Assembly (NCBI GenBank): GCA_959596515.1
Contig: CAUFXR010000074.1
Coordinates: 1 to 13,733 of the forward strand
Direction: 5' to 3'
Length of the DNA stretch: 13,733 nt
Source: an uncultured Oscillospiraceae bacterium
Lineage (GTDB): Bacteria > Bacillota > Clostridia > Oscillospirales > Acutalibacteraceae
The position numbers were made by a program, and so were the translations under genes. Numbering within the stretch: the stretch's first letter is position 1; every line of letters starts with the position of its first letter. This document shows positions 6,825 through 12,773 of the stretch, in pieces. Under the pieces are notes generated by a model that ran no database searches, had not been told where the DNA came from, and was given only the letters and a program-made list of their open reading frames with translations.

Positions 6825-7454
6825 TTAGTCTGCTTTTTGAGGCATCCCCTTGGCGTAGGCTAAAACCACCTCAGACGCGTTTTCAATGCCAATGGCCCCG
6901 CTGTCCAGGATCAAATGGTAGTTCTCATAGTCTCCCCATTTGTTATCCGTGTAATACTGGTAATAACTGGCCCGGCGGCGGTCTTTCTTACGGATAAAGT
7001 TTTCCCCGGTATCCTTGGGCAGTCCATAAACACTGATGGCCCGCTTCAACCGAACATCAATATCCGCGTGAACAAACACCCGGACGCACCGGGGATTCTC
7101 ATTGAGCAGATAGTCGGCGCACCGCCCTACGATCACGCAGTCGCCCTCGTCGGCTACCTTGCGGATGATCTCCGTCTGCACCCGGTAAACCTCATCGTTA
7201 ATGGAGTAATTGGGCAGATGGGCAAATCTTCCCGGGTTATAAATCCCCATAGACAGGGAATAAATTAAACTGTTATTGGCGATATCCTCCACATTTTCAA
7301 AAATGCGTTCGTCAATACCGCTTTCTTTGGCGGCCTGGGTGATAATTCCCTTATCATAAAAAGGAATATCCAATTTTTTCGCCACCAATTGTCCGATTTC
7401 CCGCCCGCCGGAGCCGAACTCACGGGCGATCGCGATTACTAAATTGTTTTTCAT
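6825..7454 (-). CDS. Cytidylate kinase-like family protein
   Basis: The 209-residue protein begins LVIAIAREFGSGGREIGQLV, where FGSGGREIG replaces the usual GxxGxGK P-loop as in the cytidylate kinase-like family common in Clostridia. LDIPFYDKGII (28-38) and the later VIVGRCADYLL and RVFVHADIDVRLKRAI follow the nucleotide-kinase layout of core and lid. YYQYYTDNKWGDYENYHLILDSG is typical of this subgroup rather than of true Cmk. It probably phosphorylates a small substrate in the cytoplasm, but the substrate is not known to me. AAGGAG lies seven bases before the ATG. It has its own promoter and is the only gene of its transcript; the Nudix gene downstream has its own promoter. Confidence 0.9.
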   Translation of the reverse strand: MKNNLVIAIAREFGSGGREIGQLVAKKLDIPFYDKGIITQAAKESGIDERIFENVEDIANNSLIYSLSMGIYNPGRFAHLPNYSINDEVYRVQTEIIRKVADEGDCVIVGRCADYLLNENPRCVRVFVHADIDVRLKRAISVYGLPKDTGENFIRKKDRRRASYYQYYTDNKWGDYENYHLILDSGAIGIENASEVVLAYAKGMPQKAD

Positions 7455-7508
7455 AGGGGGTCTCCTTATCTATTTCAAGTTCTATCAATATGGATTTTAT
7501 ATTAATTT

Positions 7509-7537
7509 ATTATACTACACTCTATTAATTTTGTCTA
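7509..7537 (-). promoter_or_regulatory. Promoter of the cytidylate kinase-like gene
   Basis: TAGACA (7532-7537) and TATAAT (7509-7514) are 17 bases apart on the minus strand in an AT-rich intergenic stretch, leaving a ~45-base leader. Confidence 0.75.
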
Positions 7538-7606
7538 TTTCTAATGAAAAAATTCGTTATTTTTTCATAAAGAAATCAAATCTTTTCTGTTTGTTTTTTC
7601 TTTTTA

Positions 7607-7635
7607 TGTTTGTTTCTACCTATTTATGCTATAAT
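7607..7635 (+). promoter_or_regulatory. Extended -10 promoter of the GH13 gene
   Basis: TGCTATAAT at 7627-7635 is an extended -10 element. The best -35 at 17-base spacing is a weak TGTTTG (7607-7612). Transcription would begin near 7642, leaving a ~250-base leader before the GH13 start. Confidence 0.65.
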
Positions 7636-7641
7636 AAAAAA

Positions 7642-7893
7642 GTATTAGCCGGTTCCTATTAATGAAATAGCCTCTCCGCGGCAGCCCTGGCGCATGCCCG
7701 GCGGCCCGCGAGAAAAAACGGGCCTTTCGAGCCCGAAGCAGGCAAACACCTCCCACAGCTGGGGGAGCGTTTCCGGCGGCCCGGAAACGTTTATCGCGGC
7801 CGCATGGAACCGGGCGCCTGTATTCCGGCCCACAGTCCGGGAATAAAATCCAAGCTTTCCTCACAAACCTGACCATGAAAGGAGCTATTCACG
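7642..7893 (+). other. Long GC-rich structured leader of the GH13 gene
   Basis: The transcript leader is unusually long and abruptly GC-rich after an AT-rich promoter region. It can form CGGGC/GCCCG (7719-7735, 7-base loop) and a perfect 9-bp stem CGTTTCCGG/CCGGAAACG with a 4-base loop (7768-7789) followed by TTTAT. I do not recognise a known riboswitch or T-box, and no convincing small gene is visible on either strand. It could carry an attenuator, or be non-functional spacer. Confidence 0.4.
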
Positions 7894-9501
7894 ATGGATT
7901 GGATTACAAAGGCCGTATTTTATCATATTTATCCTCTTGGCTTCTGCGGGGCGCCCCGTTTCAACGCCGACGGGGAACGGGTCAACCGGATCGAAAAGCT
8001 GATAGACTGGATTCCTCATCTCAAAGAGCTGGGGGTAAACGCCGTATATCTGGGGCCGGTATTCGAGTCCAGCGAGCACGGCTACGATACCAGGGATTAT
8101 TATCAAATCGACAAACGCTTGGGTGACAACCACGCCTTTCGCACCGTATGCGACCGTCTGCACGAAAACGGTATCCGGGTAGTGCTGGATGGGGTGTTCA
8201 ACCACGTAGGCCGGGAATTCTGGGCCTTTCGGGATGTACAGCAAAATGGACAAAGCTCCCGCTACTGCGGTTGGTTTCACAATCTGAACTTTGGCGGCGG
8301 CAGCCCCATGGGAGATCCTTTCTGGTACGACGCCTGGGAAGGCCACTTCAACCTGGTGAAGCTGAATCTGAAAAATCCGGAAGTGGTGGATCACCTGCTG
8401 GGAGCGGTAGGCGCGTGGATTCAGGATTTCGGCATCGACGGCCTGCGGCTGGACGCAGCGGACTGTGTGGATCCGGATTTCTTCCGGCGGCTCAGAAGCT
8501 TTTGCAAGGAAAAGAAGCCGGATTTCTGGCTGATGGGTGAGATTATCCACGGGGATTATAACCGGTGGGCCAATCCGGAGATGCTGGATTCCGTCACAAA
8601 CTATGAGTGCTATAAGGGAATTTATTCCTCACACAACGATAAAAACTACTTTGAGATCGCCTATTCCTTAAACCGTCAGTTCGGCGACGGGGGAATTTAT
8701 AAAAACATTTACACCTATAACTTCGTGGATAACCACGACGTGAACCGGCTGGCCAGCGTTCTGCGGAATCCCGAGCATTTAAAAAATGTCTACACCGTGC
8801 TGTTTACCATGCCCGGCGCGCCCTCGATTTACTATGGCAGCGAATGGGGGCTTCCCGGCATTAAGCAAAACGGCTCCGACTGGGACCTGCGTCCCTGCCT
8901 GGATCTGCACCAGCTTCCTCCTGTCAACGAGGAGCTGAGCCGTCACATCGGCAAGCTGAGCCGGTTGAAAGAGATGTGTGTTCCTCTGCAAACCGGAGAT
9001 TACCACCAGATCGTGGTGAAAAACGAGCAGTTGGTATACCGCCGGGAGGCAGAAGGCCAGGTGTTGTTTACCGCCTTGAACCTGGCGGATGGGCCCACTT
9101 CTTTGGGCTTTGGCGTTACGCCGGGCAAGGTGCTGGTGGATGTTCTGAACCACCACCAAGTATTTTCCCCGGTCAACGGTTACGTGGAACTGCCTGTGGA
9201 GCCCTATAGCGCCCGAATTCTCTTAGAGCGGGACGCTTCGGAGATCCACCTTCCGGAAACCGTGGACTTTGCGGCGCCGGCCGACACGGCTCCCAATGTG
9301 GAACCTGGTCTTTACCGCCATTTTAAGGGCCATGAGTATGAGGTGCTGGGCGTCGCTAAGCATACGGAAACCATGGAACCTCTGGTAATCTATCGCGATC
9401 CCCAGGATCATCAAAAGCTCTGGGCCCGTCCTTTGAGCATGTTTACAGAGACGGTGGCAGCCGGCGGTCAGCGCCTGCCAAGATTCCAAAAGCTGCCCTA
9501 A
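7894..9501 (+). CDS. GH13 alpha-amylase family glycosidase with C-terminal DUF1653 domain
   Basis: The 535-residue protein lacks a signal peptide and should act in the cytoplasm on imported alpha-glucans or maltodextrins. GH13 motifs are complete: DGVFNH (99-104), GLRLDAAD (183-190, nucleophile Asp187), MGEI (214-217, acid/base Glu216) and FVDNHD (277-282, transition-state Asp282). The barrel spans about 1-350 and a beta domain about 365-445. Residues ~474-522 (YRHFKGHEYEVLGVAKHTE through MFTETV) match the small DUF1653 domain, normally a stand-alone protein, so this is a fusion. The motif pattern suggests neopullulanase or cyclomaltodextrinase-like activity, but specificity is open. AAAGGAG lies nine bases before the ATG. 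It is transcribed alone. The end of the gene (9458-9479) is copied at 9808. Confidence 0.93.
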   Translation: MDWITKAVFYHIYPLGFCGAPRFNADGERVNRIEKLIDWIPHLKELGVNAVYLGPVFESSEHGYDTRDYYQIDKRLGDNHAFRTVCDRLHENGIRVVLDGVFNHVGREFWAFRDVQQNGQSSRYCGWFHNLNFGGGSPMGDPFWYDAWEGHFNLVKLNLKNPEVVDHLLGAVGAWIQDFGIDGLRLDAADCVDPDFFRRLRSFCKEKKPDFWLMGEIIHGDYNRWANPEMLDSVTNYECYKGIYSSHNDKNYFEIAYSLNRQFGDGGIYKNIYTYNFVDNHDVNRLASVLRNPEHLKNVYTVLFTMPGAPSIYYGSEWGLPGIKQNGSDWDLRPCLDLHQLPPVNEELSRHIGKLSRLKEMCVPLQTGDYHQIVVKNEQLVYRREAEGQVLFTALNLADGPTSLGFGVTPGKVLVDVLNHHQVFSPVNGYVELPVEPYSARILLERDASEIHLPETVDFAAPADTAPNVEPGLYRHFKGHEYEVLGVAKHTETMEPLVIYRDPQDHQKLWARPLSMFTETVAAGGQRLPRFQKLP

Positions 9502-9537
9502 CCCCGGCCTGTTTCCTCAATCTTTTCTCTTCCCACT

Positions 9538-9737
9538 GCCTTTTCCGGGTCGGGGTTACCCTCCGTCTTTTCCGAGTTGGGGGTTCCCCTCCGCTTTTTC
9601 GGGGTTGGAGCTTCCCCTCCGTCTTTTTTCGGGCCGAGGTTTTCCCTCTGCCTTTTCCGAGTTGGGGCTTCCCCTCCGCTTTTTCGGGGTTGGAGCTTCC
9701 CACCGTCTTCCTCGGGTTGGGGGTTCCCCCGGCTTTT
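9538..9737. repeat. 28-bp imperfect tandem array (about 7 units)
   Basis: Units begin at about 9538, 9566, 9594, 9622, 9651, 9679 and 9706 with lengths of 27-29 bases. Each has a T-run, a G-rich block near GAGTTGGGG and a C-rich block near TTCCCCTCCG. Short G4/C4 stems followed by T-runs appear on the plus strand, the direction of transcription from GH13. Open frames cross it on several frames because the unit lacks stops; their Lys/Arg/Gly/Pro-rich products are artefacts of composition, since the unit is not a multiple of three and each frame drifts through different translations. Confidence 0.85.
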
Positions 9738-9784
9738 TTTCAGATTTTTCCGGTCTTTCTCTTTCGGAAAGGCCAGCTTCCCGG

Positions 9785-9839
9785 GATTCCGTCTACAGCT
9801 ATCAAGACAGCCGGCGGTCAGCGTCTGCCTGGGATTCTT
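9785..9839 (+). pseudogene. Diverged copy of the GH13-DUF1653 3' end
   Basis: Bases 9808-9829 match 9458-9479 at 21 of 22 positions, with weaker similarity on both sides (GTCTACAG against GTTTACAG upstream). One frame reads AGGQRLPGIL and a stop, against AAGGQRLPRF in the intact gene. The copy lies 350 bases downstream, beyond the 28-bp array, and looks like a decayed duplicate of the gene end. Confidence 0.6.
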
Positions 9840-9851
9840 TAAGCGTAAACG

Positions 9852-9895
9852 AAACCCAGCCTTTTGGAAAGCTTTCCAGAGGGCTGGGTTTTTCT
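9852..9895 (+). terminator. Intrinsic terminator downstream of GH13
   Basis: AAACCCAGCC (9852-9861) pairs perfectly with GGCTGGGTTT (9882-9891) and is followed by further T residues on the plus strand. The loop holds a second palindrome, TGGAAAGCTTTCCA (9865-9878). It lies ~350 bases after the GH13 stop and is the first strong plus-strand terminator, so the transcript should include the 28-bp array. Confidence 0.85.
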
Positions 9896-9935
9896 GGCCT
9901 TTCACACGGCCTTGTCATCAAATTCGTCTAGTGCG

Positions 9936-10102
9936 TCGGCGGTAAGCGGCCCGGCGCGTGGTGCCGTTCAAACTGTCTGTGCCTGCCGCCGATTTTCGCC
10001 GCCTATCTTTCATGCTTCTATGAAATCTCGCTGTAATAATGTTTCTTATGAGCGACCGCTTATCGCCCCAGTCAAATTGGCCCTCGGCGGTAAGCGGCCC
10101 GG
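9936..10102. repeat. 19-bp direct repeats enclosing 129 bp, with an inverted partial copy
   Basis: TCGGCGGTAAGCGGCCCGG occurs exactly at 9936-9954 and 10084-10102. A related inverted copy, ACCGCTTATCGCC (10055-10067), lies between them and can pair with the right repeat. The enclosed 129 bases have no convincing gene. This ends just before the promoter of the next gene. Origin is unknown; a small element remnant or regulatory site are both possible. Confidence 0.6.
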
Positions 10103-10111
10103 TGGAAAATG

Positions 10112-10140
10112 TTGAGAACAAAATTAGAACGTGATAAAAT
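10112..10140 (+). promoter_or_regulatory. Promoter of the membrane-anchored protein gene
   Basis: TTGAGA (10112-10117) and TAAAAT (10135-10140) are 17 bases apart, with TGA directly before the -10 giving an extended -10 element. Confidence 0.7.
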
Positions 10141-10175
10141 AAAAGTATTCATTTATTAAGGAGCTCGATGTAGAA

Positions 10176-10985
10176 ATGAAAAAAGTAAAAACCTTCTTAA
10201 CTAAATTCATCCAGAACAAAAAAATTTTTATTCCCGTTATAGCGATTTTCCTGGTTGTTTTGGCGGCAGTCATTTGCTTTGCATCTATGTCAGGAACAAA
10301 TAACAATCAGGTGACATCCGTGCCGTCCTCATCAGAGAATATCGAAACCACATCAAGCGCGGCCTCCCAAAAAGAGGACGGGCGGGACAATAAAAAGCAG
10401 GACAGCGAAGAAAAGAAAGAAGATACATCCAACGCGAGTCAGAAGGACAAGGAAGAAAGCAAAAGCGACAGCAGTGCCGACACGGCAAGCGACACAGCTT
10501 CGAGCGGCGGCACAGGCTCTGACAGCGGGAGTTCCCCAGCCAATATTGATTCCGGGAGCTTGAGTTCCAGCAGCGCCAATACTCCCACTCATACCCACAC
10601 TTGGAAGGCGCACACCGCCGAGAGATGGGTGCCAAACATTGTTACCGTGGTAGACCAACCGGAACAGACCACTACATATGATATTTACCGCATGTATTGG
10701 TACGATACCGGCACATGGGAGGAAACACGGGACCCCAACCGATTCCAAGAATGGTATCACAGCGAAAACGGCGGATTATATGTACTTTACCATCCTTTTG
10801 CAAATCCGGAAGATAACCCGCTCTTCCAAGGATATGACGAAAATGGACACGCGACCTATACAGGTGACCACGTCATCATCGGTCCGTATTACGAAACGAT
10901 TCCGGCCGTCACCCATGAAGAAGACCATGGGCATAACGAAACTTACGTTGACTATTACTACTGTGACTGCGGCGCTAGAAAGTAA
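10176..10985 (+). CDS. Membrane-anchored surface protein with Ser/Asp-rich linker and His/Cys exterior domain
   Basis: I do not know a function. The 269-residue product has a basic N-terminus, one membrane helix (~17-37), a long low-complexity linker of Ser, Asp, Glu, Lys and Thr (~45-135), and a folded exterior part from HTHTW (139-143) to the end. The exterior part is rich in Tyr, Trp and His, including HEEDHGHNE (247-255) and the terminal CDCGARK (263-269). Similar HTHxW-to-CxCG layouts occur in surface proteins of Clostridia and suggest metal binding, possibly zinc. No sortase signal is present; the N-terminal helix anchors it. AAGGAG lies 12 bases before the ATG, a long spacing, with an ATG-TAG in between. 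The 5' half is more AT-rich than neighbouring genes. It appears monocistronic. Confidence 0.8.
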   Translation: MKKVKTFLTKFIQNKKIFIPVIAIFLVVLAAVICFASMSGTNNNQVTSVPSSSENIETTSSAASQKEDGRDNKKQDSEEKKEDTSNASQKDKEESKSDSSADTASDTASSGGTGSDSGSSPANIDSGSLSSSSANTPTHTHTWKAHTAERWVPNIVTVVDQPEQTTTYDIYRMYWYDTGTWEETRDPNRFQEWYHSENGGLYVLYHPFANPEDNPLFQGYDENGHATYTGDHVIIGPYYETIPAVTHEEDHGHNETYVDYYYCDCGARK

Positions 10986-11043
10986 GTGATAAGCCCGTCT
11001 AAAATCCAGTGGTTCGCCGTTCCTGCCGGCTGGTAACCAGAAA

Positions 11044-11458
11044 CCACCCGGCAACCGGGCCGGTAAATAAAAAAACAGCCGGCAACCAGGCCGGCAAACA
11101 AAAAGCAACCGGTGGCAAGACCGGCAGACAAAAAAACAACCAGGCCGGCAGACAAAAAAACAACCGGTGGCAAGACCGACAAATGAAAAAACAGCCGGCA
11201 ACCAGGCCGGCAAACAAAAAACAACCGGTGGCAAGACCGGCAGACAAAAAAACAACCAGCAACCAGGCCGGCAGACAAAAAAACAACCGGTGGCAAGACC
11301 GACAAATGAAAAAACAGCCGGCAACCAGGCCGGCAAACAAAAAACAACCGGTGGCAAGACCGGCAGACAAAAAAACAACCAGCAACCAGGCCGGCAGACA
11401 AAAAAACAACCGGTGGCAAGACCGGCAAATGAAAAAACAGCCGGCAACCAGGCCGGCT
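11044..11458. repeat. Nested tandem array: ~31-bp monomers in 123-bp blocks
   Basis: About 14 monomers of 30-31 bases (one shortened near 11135-11158) each hold a GC-rich inverted repeat built on CCGG and end in six or seven A residues. Four monomer types recur in fixed order, giving a 123-bp block seen twice almost identically from about 11192 to 11437, plus partial blocks at both ends. Because 123 is divisible by three, long open frames cross it on both strands (a 41-residue repeat on plus), but these are products of the repeat and not convincing genes. On the minus strand each monomer is a stem followed by a T-run. Confidence 0.95.
11432..11458 (-). terminator. Terminator of mrp formed by the first array monomer
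   Basis: On the minus strand AGCCGGC pairs perfectly with GCCGGCT around a 6-base loop and is followed by GTTTTTTC. This is the first strong stem with a T-run met by transcripts leaving mrp. The equivalent monomers further into the array repeat the same 6-bp core stem. Confidence 0.75.
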
Positions 11459-11466
11459 GGCAAAGG

Positions 11467-11546
11467 CCCGGGGCAGGATCCGCCCCGGGAGAGCCCACTG
11501 CCGGCGCGGGGCTTACGGCACGCTGACTTTCGTCTCCCGCGTGCCG
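11467..11546. repeat. Two strong hairpins between mrp and the array
   Basis: CCCGGGGC/GCCCCGGG (11467-11489, 7-base loop) and CGGCACGC/GCGTGCCG (11516-11546, 15-base loop) are perfect 8-bp stems in the mrp 3' region. Neither has a T-run on either strand. The remainder of 10989-11626 outside the array shows no gene. Confidence 0.6.
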
Positions 11547-11626
11547 CCTGTCTCGCGGCCCGTAACCGGCAGCGCTGATTTCACAGCGGCTCACGATTTT
11601 CTTTTCTCAGCCAAATGGGATCCAGC

Positions 11627-12475
11627 TTAAGCTTCCTCCGCCTCTAATTTCAGGGTTTCCTCAATCTCGTCGGCGGCCTGGTCCAGCCAGTCGCCGTCAA
11701 ACAGCTCGATGACACCCTTATCGCAGGCGGCGGCCAGCTTGGGATCCACCGGCAGACGGCCCAGGATCTTCAGGCCGTTCACATTGGCCACATCCTCCAG
11801 ATGGCTGTCGCCGAAAATTTTATATTTCTCGCCGCACCCCGGGCACTGGAAGTAGCTCATATTCTCCACCAGACCAAGAATCGGCACGTCCATCATTTTC
11901 GCCATATTGACCGCCTTGGTGACGATCATGGACACCAGCTCCTGGGGAGAGGTAACGATAATAATACCATCTACCGGCAGGGACTGGAACACGGTCAGGG
12001 GTACGTCGCCGGTTCCCGGAGGCATATCCACAAACATATAATCCACATCGTTCCAAAGCACATCGGTCCAGAATTGTTTCACCGCGCCGGCAATCACCGG
12101 GCCTCTCCACACCACCGGATCGGTCTCATTGCCCAGCAGCAGGTTCACGGACATAATATCGGTGCCCAGCTTGCTTTTTACCGGCAGGATTCCCATCTCC
12201 GTGCCCTGGGCCTTTCCGTGCAGACCAAAAGCCTTGGGAATGGACGGGCCGGTGACATCCGCGTCTAAAATGGCGGTATGATAACCTCTGCGGTTCAAAA
12301 TCACCGACAGCAAAGACGTGACCAGGGATTTTCCCACGCCGCCTTTTCCGCTGACGATGCCGATGACCTTTTTTACCGAACAGCCCTCTTTCAGCTGCTC
12401 CTTGGGAAAGCCTCCCTCTCTGGAGGGACAATTCTCTCCGCAGGTTTCGCAGTTATGGGTACAGTTTTCGCTCAT
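11627..12475 (-). CDS. mrp: Mrp/Nbp35 family iron-sulphur cluster carrier ATPase
   Basis: This cytoplasmic P-loop ATPase is expected to bind and hand on Fe-S clusters to target proteins. GKGGVGKS (43-50) is the deviant Walker A motif, with DADVTGPSIP (71-80) and FVDMPPGTGD (148-157) typical of Mrp/ApbC. FQCPGCGEKY holds the cluster-bridging pair Cys211 and Cys214. An N-terminal cysteine group (Cys5, Cys9, Cys12, Cys16) resembles the extra 4Fe-4S site of Nbp35-type proteins. I begin at the ATG at 12473-12475 because AAGGAG lies nine bases upstream; an earlier in-frame ATG at 12496 precedes that site. This gives 282 residues. The gene is divergent from an Fe-S scaffold-like gene, which fits a shared role. 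Transcripts run into the tandem array. Confidence 0.95.
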   Translation of the reverse strand: MSENCTHNCETCGENCPSREGGFPKEQLKEGCSVKKVIGIVSGKGGVGKSLVTSLLSVILNRRGYHTAILDADVTGPSIPKAFGLHGKAQGTEMGILPVKSKLGTDIMSVNLLLGNETDPVVWRGPVIAGAVKQFWTDVLWNDVDYMFVDMPPGTGDVPLTVFQSLPVDGIIIVTSPQELVSMIVTKAVNMAKMMDVPILGLVENMSYFQCPGCGEKYKIFGDSHLEDVANVNGLKILGRLPVDPKLAAACDKGVIELFDGDWLDQAADEIEETLKLEAEEA

Positions 12476-12484
12476 AGCAATACT

Positions 12485-12490
12485 CTCCTT
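12485..12490 (-). promoter_or_regulatory. Ribosome site that fixes the mrp start
   Basis: AAGGAG nine bases before the ATG at 12473-12475 favours the 282-residue form, which begins MSENC and places the cysteine cluster at the very N-terminus. Confidence 0.8.
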
Positions 12491-12522
12491 ACGCATACGT
12501 AATCTCGTTGTCTCTGCTTTGT

Positions 12523-12541
12523 ATTATAACACACTGTGTCA
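12523..12541 (-). promoter_or_regulatory. mrp promoter with overlapping palindrome
   Basis: TGTTATAAT (12523-12531) is an extended -10 on the minus strand; no good -35 exists at normal spacing. A near-perfect inverted repeat, TGACACAGTGTGTTA (12527-12541), overlaps it and could be an operator that blocks RNA polymerase. The regulator is not identifiable from sequence. Confidence 0.5.
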
Positions 12542-12588
12542 AAAATAAAACCCTTACGCCGCTTTTTCTCCATTCTTCCCTTTGATCG

Positions 12589-12620
12589 GCTTTTGATGCT
12601 CTCAAAAGCGCCTAGTTTTT
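12589..12620. other. Hairpin with T-run between the divergent genes
   Basis: GCTTTTGA/TCAAAAGC forms a perfect 8-bp stem with a 5-base loop (12589-12609), followed after six bases by five T residues on the plus strand. No plus-strand gene reads into it from the left, so its purpose is unclear. Confidence 0.4.
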
Positions 12621-12683
12621 GATTGGGGCTCTGAAAAAGATTGTGAAAAAGTTGTTAATCCTGCTGTTTTGCCAAGATTCCTC

Positions 12684-12712
12684 TTGCGAAATTGGACAAG
12701 TTTGCTTATAAT
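12684..12712 (+). promoter_or_regulatory. Promoter of the Fe-S scaffold-like/GGGtGRT operon
   Basis: TTGCGA (12684-12689) and TATAAT (12707-12712) are 17 bases apart, about 50 bases ahead of the ribosome site. Confidence 0.75.
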
Positions 12713-12773
12713 AAATATGTATGCGAATATACACGGGCAGTCCCCCGATACCGAAACCGAAAGGAGTACCAAT

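Noticed and set aside
6825..7454. Annotation as true cytidylate kinase (cmk)
   Set aside because: The FGSGGREIG loop and the YYQYYTDNKWG region fit the cytidylate kinase-like family, so the gene symbol is not justified.
9498..9905. 135-codon minus-strand Lys/Gly/Pro-rich frame after GH13
   Set aside because: It crosses the 28-bp array in all shifting frames, spans the plus-strand terminator and has no ribosome site.
11044..11458. Possible CRISPR array
   Set aside because: The units are contiguous 30-31-bp monomers with no unique spacers, and no cas gene is nearby.
11009..11578. 189-codon plus-strand frame with a 41-residue Lys/Gln/Arg-rich repeat
   Set aside because: It exists because the 123-bp block is a multiple of three and lacks stops; other frames on both strands are equally open, there is no ribosome site, and it enters and leaves through non-repeat sequence without a protein-like character.
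10776..11594. 272-codon minus-strand frame with Cys/Phe/Leu-rich repeats resembling membrane segments
   Set aside because: It is the reverse of the same array, and it overlaps the well-supported plus-strand gene ending at 10985. The hydrophobic look comes from T-runs and CCGG stems.
11548..11600. Similarity between ggcagcgctg..tcacagcgg near 11568-11588 and ggcagcgctg..tccacaccgg near 81-104
   Set aside because: The shared exact run is short and the sequences are simple GC-rich palindromic stretches, so a common origin cannot be claimed.
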